A stretch of DNA of 64,000 nt from Blautia faecis (GCF_020554845.1 NZ_JAJCIA010000017.1:23012-87011), one strand, 5' to 3'. Shown: positions 1 through 8,821, counted from the stretch's first letter. The notes: a model not told the origin generated them from the letters alone. Numbers and translations: made by a program.

Positions 1-859
1 AAGAATCAAACCAACGGTACCCCACATAAATTCCTTCTGTATAATATTCATCATCCCGGTTTCCGTTCCTATATCCAAATGTATCTGCATTGGGATAATC
101 TTCATATTCTTTTGCCCAGGTCGCTGCCAGATGTCCACAGGGATTTACTTTTCCACTCAAAACATCTGCAAGTGCATCTCCCCCTGAGCTGCCAGCCTGT
201 CCCATCAGAACAACAGCTGAAATATTGGACAGCTCATGGAAAAAGGAAGTATCAATCACGCCGCCAATGTTCAGTACAACAATAACGTGACTGTAATGGC
301 TGCACAGAGTAGTCAAAAACTCTTTCTCTTCCTGATGCAGCTGATAGTCACCAGGCTCATTTCTTCTGTCTGCACCTTCACCGGAATTTCTTGCAAGTAC
401 ATAAATTGCAATATCCTGGTCTGCCTTGGAAAAATCATTTTCTTCTGTAGGAATCGTCAAAGGGTTCCGATGGGCAAACATCGCCCAGAATGCCAGTTCC
501 GGAGAATCGGCATATTTTTGCTGCATTTTTTCCTTATAAGCTTCTTTCTTCTGCACTGCCGCAGCATCGTATCTGTCCAGCCACGCTTTCGTGGTAATGA
601 CAGCACCTGCGTGCTCCAGCCCTTGTTCTACAGAACTGACTTCTCTTGCATTCACTTCTCCTGAGCCAGTTCCACCTGAGACGGTATGTCTGGCACCATT
701 TCCAAACAAAGCGATTTTTGCTTCTTTTAACTTGAGCGGCAGAATACCGTTATTCTCCAGCAAAACCATTCCTTCTGCTGCAATCAGGCGACTTCTGTTT
801 CTGTTTTCGATTTCGCGTCGGCTTACATCCGGCGAAACTGCTGCGTAAATTTTTTTCAT
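1..859 (-). CDS. GH3 family beta-glycosidase, 5' part (runs off window)
   Basis: An open frame starts at ATG 859 and reads out of the window with no stop (286 codons seen). Glycoside hydrolase family 3 enzymes release terminal sugars such as beta-glucose or beta-xylose. The visible part matches the GH3 C-terminal (alpha/beta sandwich) domain: LLENNGILPL near residue 35, SGGTGSGEVN near 62, ARNSGEGADRR near 150, a GGDALADVLSGK stretch near 220 and the TEGIYVGYRWFD block at the end. In ordinary GH3 enzymes this domain follows the TIM barrel; here it comes first, so this is the inverted-domain-order class, known for example from Ruminococcus albus. It lies 99 bp downstream of the symporter gene and is probably cotranscribed with it. 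The TIM barrel with the nucleophile Asp should lie beyond the window edge. Substrate cannot be told. Confidence 0.87.
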   Translation of the reverse strand, partial: MKKIYAAVSPDVSRREIENRNRSRLIAAEGMVLLENNGILPLKLKEAKIALFGNGARHTVSGGTGSGEVNAREVSSVEQGLEHAGAVITTKAWLDRYDAAAVQKKEAYKEKMQQKYADSPELAFWAMFAHRNPLTIPTEENDFSKADQDIAIYVLARNSGEGADRRNEPGDYQLHQEEKEFLTTLCSHYSHVIVVLNIGGVIDTSFFHELSNISAVVLMGQAGSSGGDALADVLSGKVNPCGHLAATWAKEYEDYPNADTFGYRNGNRDDEYYTEGIYVGYRWFDS

Positions 860-958
860 GCCCAACACTCCAGATTCTAATTGTAAATTATGGATTTATA
901 CTTTACGACTGATGCTATGCTAATTGGTGTTTGTTACCAGTGAACAGTAACTGCTGTT

Positions 959-2377
959 TTACTGCTCAGTGCTTTTCTGGCTGCGTCTTCTCGCCAGTTC
1001 TTCATGAATCGCCGGAAGCTTTTCTTCCAGATCAAAGAACCGGAACAATACAAATAATCCAAGATTGATAATCAGTGGAAGATAGTTTGAAAATGCATAA
1101 ATTGCATATCTCATAGAAGTAGTTGCCACTTCCAGATCCGGATTGTAAGCGCCCAATGCCAGACAAGCTGTAAGGATTACAGAACCTACACCGGAACCGA
1201 TCTTGGTTCCAATTCCAATTGCACCTGATGAAACACCTACCATTTTGTTGTAGTATGTATATTCGTTGTAATCGATAACCATAGCCAGAAGAACTCCGTA
1301 CAGACACATCAGCGGAATCTGAACAAAGCTTCCGATTACACTGACTGCAATATATACCTTAAAATTAGTCGGGATAATACAACGAATTAAAGCAGTAAAT
1401 GCAGCTCCCAGTACACCGAAATCAATTGTTTTACGAACTCCCAGTTTTGCAATAATCGGTTTCGACACGACAAAACCAACAAGAGTGGCAAAAAATCCCA
1501 GGGCTCCAGCAAGTGCTACCAGATTATCATTTCCGAAAATCCATTTACAGTAATAAGTACCAGATGTAGCAGCAATTGAATTTGTGATCTGTGTGATCAG
1601 ATTAAAAAGTATTAAAATAACCCAATATTTATTTTTAAACAACATTGGAATAGATTTCTTTAACGGAATTGCTTCTTCCTCATCCTGACTATCATTTTCA
1701 CTAACTTCATCTACAAGTTTCGCTTTGCGACCGTTCATATAACAGATAGAAAGCATTAACAGAACCAGAAGCGCCATAATAAAACCATATTTTATCCATG
1801 CATTCTGATTGCCGCCCAGGGCATTTGTAATCGGAATTGTAAGAATCGCGATTACCATTCCAGAGCCATATGCACCAACAGCCCTGCATACACCCATACT
1901 TTCACGTTCGCTCTGGCTGTTTGTTCTGACAACCATAACAGCAGACATTGGAGTTCCCATCAGGGTTCCGCATACTGCTGACAAAAGAATGTTTGTCACA
2001 CATGCATATATCAGTGCAGGAATCTGTCCTGCCTTAATTGGTACGCAGAACAGTAATGCTGCCAGAATGGAATATGGAACCATCATTCTTAAAATCCAAC
2101 GATAGTATTTTCTATTTCCACCTTTGGAGTGATCGATTATATTTCCAAACCACAGATCCGTCACTGCATCTACAATCTTTGCGATCAGCATTACAATACC
2201 AATGCCGCCAACAGCCAAACCCACCTTATCCGTATAGAAATAAGTAAGCTGGCCAATCAGATTGGCTACCAGATTCATGCCAAACTGCCCTGACATATCT
2301 GCAAGATAATCACGTTTGCGCATCATTTTCTGCACACCATTTCGGTCAACTCCCAGACCGCGTTTTTCTTTTCTCAT
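959..2377 (-). CDS. GPH-family (MelB-like) sugar:cation symporter
   Basis: This 472-residue polytopic membrane protein belongs to the glycoside-pentoside-hexuronide:cation symporter family within the major facilitator superfamily. About 12 hydrophobic segments are visible. The N-terminal signature is present: YFYTDKVGL, then DAVTDLWFGNIIDHSK, where the Asp residues correspond to the cation-site aspartates of MelB, then the basic cytoplasmic loop GGNRKYYRW. A charged central loop (residues about 215-240, rich in D/E) separates the two six-helix halves. The start at 2377 is backed by AAGGAGAAG about 8 nt upstream. It probably imports the glycoside cleaved by the downstream GH3 enzyme. The divergent AraC gene at 2591 is its likely activator. 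Confidence 0.9.
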   Translation of the reverse strand: MRKEKRGLGVDRNGVQKMMRKRDYLADMSGQFGMNLVANLIGQLTYFYTDKVGLAVGGIGIVMLIAKIVDAVTDLWFGNIIDHSKGGNRKYYRWILRMMVPYSILAALLFCVPIKAGQIPALIYACVTNILLSAVCGTLMGTPMSAVMVVRTNSQSERESMGVCRAVGAYGSGMVIAILTIPITNALGGNQNAWIKYGFIMALLVLLMLSICYMNGRKAKLVDEVSENDSQDEEEAIPLKKSIPMLFKNKYWVILILFNLITQITNSIAATSGTYYCKWIFGNDNLVALAGALGFFATLVGFVVSKPIIAKLGVRKTIDFGVLGAAFTALIRCIIPTNFKVYIAVSVIGSFVQIPLMCLYGVLLAMVIDYNEYTYYNKMVGVSSGAIGIGTKIGSGVGSVILTACLALGAYNPDLEVATTSMRYAIYAFSNYLPLIINLGLFVLFRFFDLEEKLPAIHEELARRRSQKSTEQ

Positions 2378-2590
2378 GTTTTCTTCTCCTTTTTGTATCT
2401 AATACTTTTATAGCTACCAGGGATCAGTAACTTTTTATACCTCAACTTTATCATTCTTAGTTTTTTCTGTATTGTAATTTAAGGTTTTATATTGTAAAAT
2501 TCAACATATAATTTCAGATTTTTAACATTAACAAGCCCCCAAAAATACTGTCAAATATAGATTTAGAAAAACTTGAGGAGATGCTTTCAT

Positions 2591-3775
2591 ATGAATTATG
2601 TATCTTTTTGCAAAATGTATTTTTCTGTTACCCATATTCCAGTCAGTCTTATGAAAAAGAACGAAGCCATTTATTCTTCTATTGGTGAAGTATGTTCCGT
2701 AAAGGCTGCGCGTTATTGGGAAATGGCACCGATTGATGACACCCCTAATTTTTACCGATATTCACCAGATATTGAATATGGAGTTGTCCATATCCTTGGA
2801 ACCGATTACGCAATTGTTCTCGGACCAGCTTTTAGTGTTCCGGTTACTTCTGAAATTATCAGAACTTATATGCATGAAAATGCCATTGCATTGGAATACC
2901 AAGAGGCAGTCGCAGAATTTCTCTGTACTATCCCGCGAATTACTTACCAGCAATTTTCCAGACATCTCGCATTAATTCACCTATGTCTGAATCAAAAAGA
3001 AATAAGTGTCCAGGATCTTTTTCAACAGGACAATGAGCACGTGAGAAAACGTGAAGAACAGAACGTCAACGAAATTGCCAATAATATCGAGAATAATAAT
3101 TTACACGACTCCTACTATTTTGAGCAGGAATTATATCAAGCAGTAAAAGAAGGAAACCCTGTCAAACTAGATCATTTTTTGAACACAAACAAGTTTCAAT
3201 CCATAGAGGGAAAAATGGCCAACACGCCTTTGCGCCATGCCAAAAATCTATTTATCGCGACAACAACAAAAGTGGGAATGCTTGGTGCCATTCCAGGCGG
3301 TCTGGATATCGAAAAGACCTATCAGCTTATGGATCTATATATTCAGGAATGCGAACGACTGCAGACGATCAGTGATGTAAAATCCCTCCAGTATTCCATG
3401 ATACAGGATTTCTGCCACCATACAGCTAATACTCATATTCCAGAAGGAATTTCCTCTGAAATATACAACTGTATGAGCTACATCCGCTGCCACACCAACG
3501 AAAATCTAAGTATTGAAGATATCGCAAAACAGATTCATCGCAGCAGTTCCTACACCATGAAGCATTTTAAAGAAGAACTTGGAATTAATATAGGGGCATA
3601 CATTGTCCGCTGTAAGCTGGAAGATGCCAAGGGACTGTTGACTTATAGTGATAAAAGCCTGACTGAGATTTCGAACTATCTTTGTTTTTCCAGCCAGTCT
3701 TATTTTCAGAATGTTTTTAAGAAAAAATATGGGCTGACACCTTTACAGTATAGAAAAAAGACACAACATATATAA
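2591..3775 (+). CDS. AraC-family transcriptional regulator of the sugar locus
   Basis: This 394-residue protein has an AraC/XylS double helix-turn-helix at its C-terminus (about residues 295-390): ENLSIEDIAKQIHRSSSYTMKHF for the first HTH, and LTEISNYLCFSSQSYFQNVFKKKYGLTP-type residues for the second, with the usual PLQYR ending. The roughly 290-residue N-terminus is a helical ligand-sensing region as in many Lachnospiraceae sugar regulators. An in-frame TTG at 2573 would add six residues, but GAGGAG at 2575-2580 sits 10 nt before ATG 2591, so I choose 2591. It is divergent from the symporter/GH3 pair and is inferred to activate it. Confidence 0.88.
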   Translation: MNYVSFCKMYFSVTHIPVSLMKKNEAIYSSIGEVCSVKAARYWEMAPIDDTPNFYRYSPDIEYGVVHILGTDYAIVLGPAFSVPVTSEIIRTYMHENAIALEYQEAVAEFLCTIPRITYQQFSRHLALIHLCLNQKEISVQDLFQQDNEHVRKREEQNVNEIANNIENNNLHDSYYFEQELYQAVKEGNPVKLDHFLNTNKFQSIEGKMANTPLRHAKNLFIATTTKVGMLGAIPGGLDIEKTYQLMDLYIQECERLQTISDVKSLQYSMIQDFCHHTANTHIPEGISSEIYNCMSYIRCHTNENLSIEDIAKQIHRSSSYTMKHFKEELGINIGAYIVRCKLEDAKGLLTYSDKSLTEISNYLCFSSQSYFQNVFKKKYGLTPLQYRKKTQHI

Positions 3776-3880
3776 AAAATTTTTCACCATCTTAGAAATT
3801 AATGATAATTTTTTTCAGCTAGTTTATCATTTTCGTAACGTCACGAAAATGTCTCAAACTACATAATAACCTATAAAATA

Positions 3881-3950
3881 TAAAAAGGCTGCTTCTTATA
3901 AAGATATCCCTTAGTCAAATTGGATTTCTTTATTTTCAAACAGCCTTTTA
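3881..3950. terminator. Inverted repeat between AraC gene and next operon
   Basis: TAAAAAGGCTG at 3881-3891 is matched by CAGCCTTTTA at 3941-3950. The roughly 49-nt loop is long for an intrinsic terminator, but the A/T tracts on both sides would let it serve the two convergent transcripts (AraC gene and the 4.0-7.8 kb operon). Little else is visible in this 215-bp gap. Confidence 0.4.
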
Positions 3951-3991
3951 ATAAATTGTGAACTTCCAGAAATTTTACAACTAAATCCAGC

Positions 3992-4249
3992 CTATATCCA
4001 TTCATCGGCATTCCGAATCAAGTCAATGATTTCATCCAATGAACGCTCACTTTCCACGTATACATCATACAACGCCTGTTTTGCCCTCTCGATTTTCCGT
4101 TCCGGGTGTCGTTCATCCAGCAGTGTGGAAAGCTCCTCAGCAAGAACACTATATTCCTTATGTTTTTTAATTACTTTTTCCTGAAGTCTTTCTATTTTTC
4201 TGTCCAGAGCTTCTATGTGTTTCCTTTCTTCCTGCTCCTGTTTTTCCAT
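3992..4249 (-). CDS. Small coiled-coil protein, unknown function
   Basis: An 85-residue, highly charged protein starting at ATG 4249, directly after the stop of the previous gene; GAGAGGAAG precedes the start. A longer frame from 4312 would overlap the neighbour by more than 60 nt and lacks a good ribosome binding site. Residues about 5-50 have heptad-like spacing (IEALDRKIERLQEKVIKKH), so a coiled coil is likely. The C-terminal third (SERSLDEIIDLIRN) resembles the end of the next upstream protein (EKSYEEILSFIQ), so the two are probably diverged paralogues. It is the last gene of the 4.0-7.8 kb operon. Function unknown. Confidence 0.65.
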   Translation of the reverse strand: MEKQEQEERKHIEALDRKIERLQEKVIKKHKEYSVLAEELSTLLDERHPERKIERAKQALYDVYVESERSLDEIIDLIRNADEWI

Positions 4250-4250
4250 G

Positions 4251-4493
4251 TCATTCTTCCTCTCTACTGTCGGTATCCGTTTTTCCTTGTATAAAACTGA
4301 GGATCTCCTCATAGCTTTTTTCGCTTCCTGTAATAGCTTTTAAAATTTCTTCATTCAAAATCGCTTTTTTCTTTTTATGCAGGTCTTCCAGTTCCGCTGT
4401 CAGGCGGTCATTCTGTTCACGGTTCCGGCTGATTGCCCTCTCTGTTTTTGCTATTTTCTGTTCAAGTGTTTCCCTGTTCATGTTTCTTGCCAT
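4251..4493 (-). CDS. Small coiled-coil protein, unknown function
   Basis: 80 residues from ATG 4493, whose codon overlaps the stop of the upstream gene (TGATG); AAGGGAG lies just before, which indicates translational coupling. The sequence is charged and helical (ETLEQKIAKTERAISRNRE), typical of a short coiled coil, and ends with the EEILSFIQ motif shared with the 3992-4249 product. DUF3847-type proteins of mobile elements have a similar N-terminus, but I cannot assign the family firmly. Confidence 0.65.
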   Translation of the reverse strand: MARNMNRETLEQKIAKTERAISRNREQNDRLTAELEDLHKKKKAILNEEILKAITGSEKSYEEILSFIQGKTDTDSREEE

Positions 4494-4825
4494 CACTGTA
4501 CTCCCTTCAAGATTCTGCTGATATTTTCTGCACGGTATTTCACATAATTCCAATCCATGTCAAAAGCACTTAAGATCACTTTCTGGGTTTTGGTTACTGC
4601 ATGATCAAGCCGGTACACCTTATCCAGCTGGCGTGTCATCTCGATCTTTTCCAGTTCCACGATTTCATAGGCACCTGTTGCTGCCAGGTAAAAGACATAT
4701 CCGGCATATCCAAATCCACATAGCACCAGATAAATGGTCCATAGTACAAACCCGGTGGATTTTTCCGCCATTCCAAATGTACATCCGCAATATAAAATAA
4801 CCAGGCAGATCAAAACAGTGTTCAC
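4493..4825 (-). CDS. Small two-helix membrane protein (N-terminus perhaps frameshifted)
   Basis: A 110-residue frame with a GTG start at 4825 and no evident ribosome binding site. Two hydrophobic segments (about residues 2-17 and 27-48) are followed by a charged soluble tail. The region just upstream in another frame (from a TTG at 4893, preceded by AAAGGA) reads as a sensible N-terminus with YENLEKIQIGYERI. Joining the two needs a one-base change at the A5 run 4838-4842. The real protein may therefore be about 133 residues. Function unknown; it belongs to the tightly packed 4.0-7.8 kb operon. Confidence 0.55.
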   Translation of the reverse strand: MNTVLICLVILYCGCTFGMAEKSTGFVLWTIYLVLCGFGYAGYVFYLAATGAYEIVELEKIEMTRQLDKVYRLDHAVTKTQKVILSAFDMDWNYVKYRAENISRILKGVQ

Positions 4826-4885
4826 AATCCGTTTCTGAAAAAGCCAGGAATCCTTTCATACCCGATCTGGATTTTTTCCAGGTTC

Positions 4886-5575
4886 TCATACAACTGCTGC
4901 CATCCTTTCTTTTGCTTCAAGTCCGCCTTCCTCTCTGATACAGCTAATCACAAGCTGTTTCTTTTTGTACAGGGAAACTAAAATGCGTAAATACTCCTGG
5001 CTGACCTGTTCTAAAATCTCCTCTTTTTGTTTTTCTGCTACCGGAACCTTTTGAGTTTCTTTTTGTAGGCTGCATAAATGATCGGAAATGGTTCCATTTT
5101 TCACGATCTGGGTAAAGACCTTGTGTTCTTCATAAGAAAATGTAGGCTTTTGAAATGCACGAAGGGCAAACTTTATTCCTTTTCCCATGGCCAGGCTGTC
5201 GGTAAAGTTTCGCATCCGGTCAGAAAAAGAATAACAGATTGGCTTCAGTACTGCCCTTTGAAAAAGGAAAAACAGTGCTTCTTCTTTTGTCTCTCCCTCG
5301 CATCTGGCTACCAAGCCGCGCCGTACCAGACGGTTTAAGCAAAAACGAAAATCCTCTTCATCCGCCCATTCCATCGCCTTTTCTTTTCCAAGGGCAATAC
5401 ATAAAAGCCGGTACATCTGGGAGTGTACATTTGCCTCTTCGCATACCGACCAGGTAAGGGCGGCCCAAATCATGGTCTCCATCTCAGAGAGTACCTTTTC
5501 CTGCTCCCCAACCCGTACCACAAACCTTCCGGAGTCTTCTTCCACCCGGTTTCCCACTGCTGTATAAAAAATCAT
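4886..5575 (-). CDS. Hypothetical protein, possible winged-helix N-terminal region
   Basis: 229 residues from ATG 5575 with AAGGAGGAAC just upstream. It is soluble and mainly helical. Residues about 30-100 (METMIWAALTWSV ... LNRLVRRGLVARCEGE) look like a winged helix followed by a beta hairpin, but I would not assign DNA binding from this alone. The C-terminal 50 residues are charged and helical. It lies between a PH-like membrane protein and a small membrane protein in the same operon. I do not recognise the family. Confidence 0.6.
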   Translation of the reverse strand: MIFYTAVGNRVEEDSGRFVVRVGEQEKVLSEMETMIWAALTWSVCEEANVHSQMYRLLCIALGKEKAMEWADEEDFRFCLNRLVRRGLVARCEGETKEEALFFLFQRAVLKPICYSFSDRMRNFTDSLAMGKGIKFALRAFQKPTFSYEEHKVFTQIVKNGTISDHLCSLQKETQKVPVAEKQKEEILEQVSQEYLRILVSLYKKKQLVISCIREEGGLEAKERMAAVV

Positions 5576-5588
5576 TTAAAGTTCCTCC

Positions 5589-6245
5589 TTAAAACAGCTT
5601 CATCACTTCCAGAAGTTTTGGAACCACATAGCCAAGAAAAAGGGCTGCCAGCAGACACATTCCCGTATTTGGCTTTCGAAGGTTCCTGACCTCCTGGTTT
5701 TTGGTTCCGATAATCCGCACCCTGCCAGGAACATTCCACCGGAGCTTTCGGTAAAAATGGATAAAATCCTCATGGTCAAACCCAAAAGATCGGACACAGA
5801 AGATATTTCGCTTTTGCTCTTCATCATCCAATAGAAAAAAGCTCTCCCGTTCCTGATCCGTTTCTCTTAACACAACATAAAACTCCGGGATTCCACGACG
5901 GCTCCCTTCCACGATCTTGTCTATTTCCGGATAAAAAATACGGCAGGACTCATATCTTCCATTTTTCTCCGGCTGGCAGACGGCAAGGCTATCTGGTTCC
6001 AGTTCCATATAACAGTATTCCGATTCCATGATTCGTCTGCTGATGCCGGCAGTCTGCCGCAAAAGAAATATGATACTAAGAGCCAGTGCCACACACAAAT
6101 AGGCAAGATCCCAGGCCCTTATTCGAAAGATGAAAAAATAAAGCGCGATTCCCTCCAAAAAGCTGCCAAGTCCAATCAGAACTGAAAACCACTCTTTTAG
6201 ATCCATTAAATGGTAAACTTCATCTTCTTTTGCCTGCAAACGCAC
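5589..6245 (-). CDS. Membrane protein with YcxB/PH-like soluble domain, unknown function
   Basis: The frame is open from ATG 6266, but AAAGGAGG lies 6 nt before GTG 6245, so I choose 6245 (218 residues). Two hydrophobic helices (about residues 20-45 and 50-65) are followed by a beta-rich domain of about 110 residues (YCYMELEPDSLAVCQ, RESFFLLDDEEQKRNIFCV), an arrangement seen in small bacterial PH-domain membrane proteins. A third hydrophobic helix ends the protein (CLLAALFLGYVVPKLLEVM). It is fourth from the end of the operon. Confidence 0.6.
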   Translation of the reverse strand: MRLQAKEDEVYHLMDLKEWFSVLIGLGSFLEGIALYFFIFRIRAWDLAYLCVALALSIIFLLRQTAGISRRIMESEYCYMELEPDSLAVCQPEKNGRYESCRIFYPEIDKIVEGSRRGIPEFYVVLRETDQERESFFLLDDEEQKRNIFCVRSFGFDHEDFIHFYRKLRWNVPGRVRIIGTKNQEVRNLRKPNTGMCLLAALFLGYVVPKLLEVMKLF

Positions 6246-6262
6246 CTGATACCTCCTTTCTT

Positions 6263-6718
6263 TCATGCAGCAAACTTATTTTCCTCATAGGAAACCGTTT
6301 CGATTTTTATTTTGTTTTGTTCCATAAGTTTTTTGCATTCCCGAATGGTTTCTTCACATCGAAAATAAGAAAATTTTCCGATATGCATTTCTGTTTCTGA
6401 AAGGCAGAGCCGGTTCTGCAGCCAGATATAAAGCCCATGTTTGGTCATAACCCCTGCGTTTATCACTTCGTTTAACGCCCGGTGTGCTTCGATCCGCTTG
6501 TGGCGAAGATTCCCATCTGCCAAGGTTCCCATAGGACTCAGGCTCTTTTTGTGAACTCCTATGTAGGAATCACATGCTGGATACCCGCCACAGACATACA
6601 GATAATTTTCCGGATCCAGGTTCCTCTCCCCATACACGTACATTGCAGGGCGGAGTACTGCCTGCCGTCCACAATAAGGACAATACAGTCTGTTGTCCTG
6701 TTTTTTCTTTTTTCTCAT
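6263..6718 (-). CDS. Zinc-finger protein (DUF3268-like)
   Basis: 151 residues from ATG 6718, chosen over an upstream in-frame Met because AAAGGAG lies about 11 nt before it. The N-terminus has a CPYC pair (residues about 13-16) and a second Cys pair in VCGGYPACDSYIG (about 43-55), a zinc-ribbon pattern like the C-terminal fingers of topoisomerase I. The remainder resembles the zinc-finger-containing domain DUF3268, frequent in phages and conjugative elements. It was recognised by memory of the pattern, not by a search. It probably binds nucleic acid. Confidence 0.65.
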   Translation of the reverse strand: MRKKKKQDNRLYCPYCGRQAVLRPAMYVYGERNLDPENYLYVCGGYPACDSYIGVHKKSLSPMGTLADGNLRHKRIEAHRALNEVINAGVMTKHGLYIWLQNRLCLSETEMHIGKFSYFRCEETIRECKKLMEQNKIKIETVSYEENKFAA

Positions 6719-6806
6719 GTTGCACCAGCTCCTTTCCTGTTTGAGCCGATTGTAGAAAAATCGCTTTTTCTGTGTCAATAGGATTTCATTACTTTTTTAA
6801 ACTTTT

Positions 6807-7773
6807 TCAGACACAGCGTTTGATTAGTCGTGTAATAATTCCCTCTGCCACCTCATAATTGTCATTGATACGCGTCACCACCAGCCCGATCTTGTCTCCT
6901 TTGGATGGAAGGGTGGTCATGTTGCAACTATGTGCCACTGCATTAACTCCGATATCCAGGCGCATAAAAAAAATAGGTTCCTTTATAAACTTCTGTAATG
7001 ATACCTGTATACTTGCCCTGACGGTGGCATTTCCGCAAATTGTCCTTGTTGGTATTGGCCGTCGGGCTTTTGGCATCCACTTCCACGCGAATCTGGTCTA
7101 CCGAATCCGCTTCCACCTTGTTTACCATAACAAGGACCAGATCTCCCACCTGGAATTTTTCTCCGGCATCCCCCATCCATTCCCAGGCCATATCCCTTGC
7201 GCGGACGGAAACTTCCACGCCAAACACTTCCAGGCGGACTGCCTTTGGTGCAACCGCAATGACTCTTGCCTCCACGATCCTGCCCGGATACAAAAGAGGC
7301 TTTTCCCCTGTTTCCCCAAAGTAGAATGTTTGTCTTTTCCGGAGCATGGCATCTTTTCTGGAAGCCACCACGCTGCGGCTTTTGGCATCCAGATCCTTGA
7401 TGATAAAATCAATGTCACAGCCAAGCATGTTGTTGGCAATCCGGACCTGGCGGTTTAAGGTATCTGCGTTTTCCCGACCATCCCCGCTTAAGTTAATCAT
7501 CATTTCATTCATGGGGATGATGATACGGAAACCGTTGTAATAGGTAACCGCAACCATCCAACCGCTTTCCAGCTTTTCAATGCCGCCAAGCTGCCCGGTC
7601 AGAACCTTTCTGGTACGATGTGCATTTAACAGTTGGTGCCATCTGGCATCTTCCTGCTCTTCCATGCTTTCCACCTGTGCATCCACATCAATGGTAAGCA
7701 CCCCTTCGTAAGCGGCCCGGGGTATTTCTTTTTCTGTGGCTTCCTCTGCAAGTGCTCTTTTTGTGTTATCCAT
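6807..7773 (-). pseudogene. S1-domain RNA-binding protein, interrupted by a frameshift
   Basis: Start ATG 7773 has a perfect AGGAGGGTTTAC leader; the frame then runs to a stop at 6943 (276 residues). The last S1-like repeat breaks off after GIITEVYKGTYFF and continues in another frame to 6807 (MRLDIGVNAVAHSC ... GDKIGLVVTRINDNYEVAEG). The two frames meet at a run of eight T on the coding strand (A run 6965-6972). Removing one T gives one continuous protein of about 321 residues. It contains at least two OB/S1-like segments (about residues 155-225 and 250-320). Homologues sit on clostridial mobile elements. It could be a true mutation, slippage or a base-call error. It is first in a six-gene operon. 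Confidence 0.72.
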
Positions 7774-7803
7774 GTAAACCCTCCTATTAGTAATACGATT
7801 AAA

Positions 7804-7852
7804 AAGGCACAAAAATAGCAGCCTGTGCGTAACAAGCTGCTAATTGTGCCTT
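7804..7852 (-). promoter_or_regulatory. Leader hairpin upstream of the S1-protein gene
   Basis: A nested perfect inverted repeat: AAGGCACAA (7804-7812) with TTGTGCCTT (7844-7852), and TAGCAGC (7816-7822) with GCTGCTA (7836-7842). On the minus strand it is followed by a T run and then, about 20 nt on, by the ribosome binding site of the S1 gene. It has the form of an intrinsic terminator placed in a 5' leader, so attenuation is possible. It also has a T run on the plus strand. The rest of 7853-8035 shows no gene. Confidence 0.55.
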
Positions 7853-8035
7853 CTTTTTACAAATACCATTCTATAATGGATGGAATCGGAAGTCAATGTT
7901 ATAGAGGTTGCAATAAAGTCGCATTTTGGTCGTAAATTGCATTCTCCTTCATTATTTAACACGCGTCGGTTTCATTTCCAGATTTCTTCACTTCTGTAGA
8001 ATTGTATCCTGTCTGTTTTTTGATGTCCGAATCTT

Positions 8036-8821
8036 TTATTCCTCTTCTTCCATCACAAATTTAAACACCAGCTGCTCCTTATTTTTATTTTCTTTCAGAA
8101 GTGATTTCCGAATTCCGGTTGTATCTGCGAAGGTTCCCCCATAAGCATCCACCTTAATCCATTTTCCATTTGCCTTTATTTCATTCCACTGATGCGTCCA
8201 GCTTCCTGCATTCACATGTCTTACCGGAATACCTGCTGCCTCACAGAGTAATTTGTATGCCCTTGCATAGCCGGAACAGGCCGCCTTTTTCAAAATTAAT
8301 GCCGCATAAGCTTCATTTCCGTAATTCTTTTTATAAGCTTCTGTAGACTGATTAAGTTGCCAGCAACAATGCTCAGTCAGATACTGAAATAGAACAAAGG
8401 CACGTTCTTTCGTATTCAGATTGGAAATTACATATTTCTTTACAATTTTCCTTGCTTCCTTTTTCGCTAGATTTAATCTCTGAGCATTACTTGGTTCCTT
8501 CACTGTAACTTTGCATTTCAAAGTTTGTTTTCCAACCTTTGCATAAATCACTGTCGTTCCTTTCTTTTTCCCTTTTATCTTCCCAGAAGAAGAAACAGAC
8601 GCGACCGCCTTTTTGGAACTACTCCATTTTACTTTCTTTTTGCTGCCAGTTACTTTTAATGTTTCCGTACAACCTTTATATACGGTAACTTTTGTTTTGT
8701 TAAGTTTTAGCTTTGCCGCCTGAACATTGACGGTTCCCATACTGATGCTAAGTAACAATACTGCCAGGATCCATCCCCATAAGATTCTTCTTTTCTTTTG
8801 CTGTAACTGTTTTTCTTTCAT
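8036..8821 (-). CDS. Secreted Ig-like / transglutaminase-like protein
   Basis: 261 residues with a signal peptide: basic start, hydrophobic core (WGWILAVLLLSISMGTV) and a probable cleavage after VQA near residue 35. Residues about 36-110 form a bacterial Ig-like (BIG2) domain with the usual TVYKGCTETLKVTG and SGKIKGKKKGTTVIYAKV strands. Residues about 115-250 form a transglutaminase-like (papain-fold) domain in which the triad can be placed: Cys in AACSGYARAYKLLC, His in SWTHQWNEI and Asp in KVDAYGG. Such proteins act outside the cell, probably as proteases or cross-linkers of the cell surface. It is a single gene. Confidence 0.8.
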   Translation of the reverse strand: MKEKQLQQKKRRILWGWILAVLLLSISMGTVNVQAAKLKLNKTKVTVYKGCTETLKVTGSKKKVKWSSSKKAVASVSSSGKIKGKKKGTTVIYAKVGKQTLKCKVTVKEPSNAQRLNLAKKEARKIVKKYVISNLNTKERAFVLFQYLTEHCCWQLNQSTEAYKKNYGNEAYAALILKKAACSGYARAYKLLCEAAGIPVRHVNAGSWTHQWNEIKANGKWIKVDAYGGTFADTTGIRKSLLKENKNKEQLVFKFVMEEEE

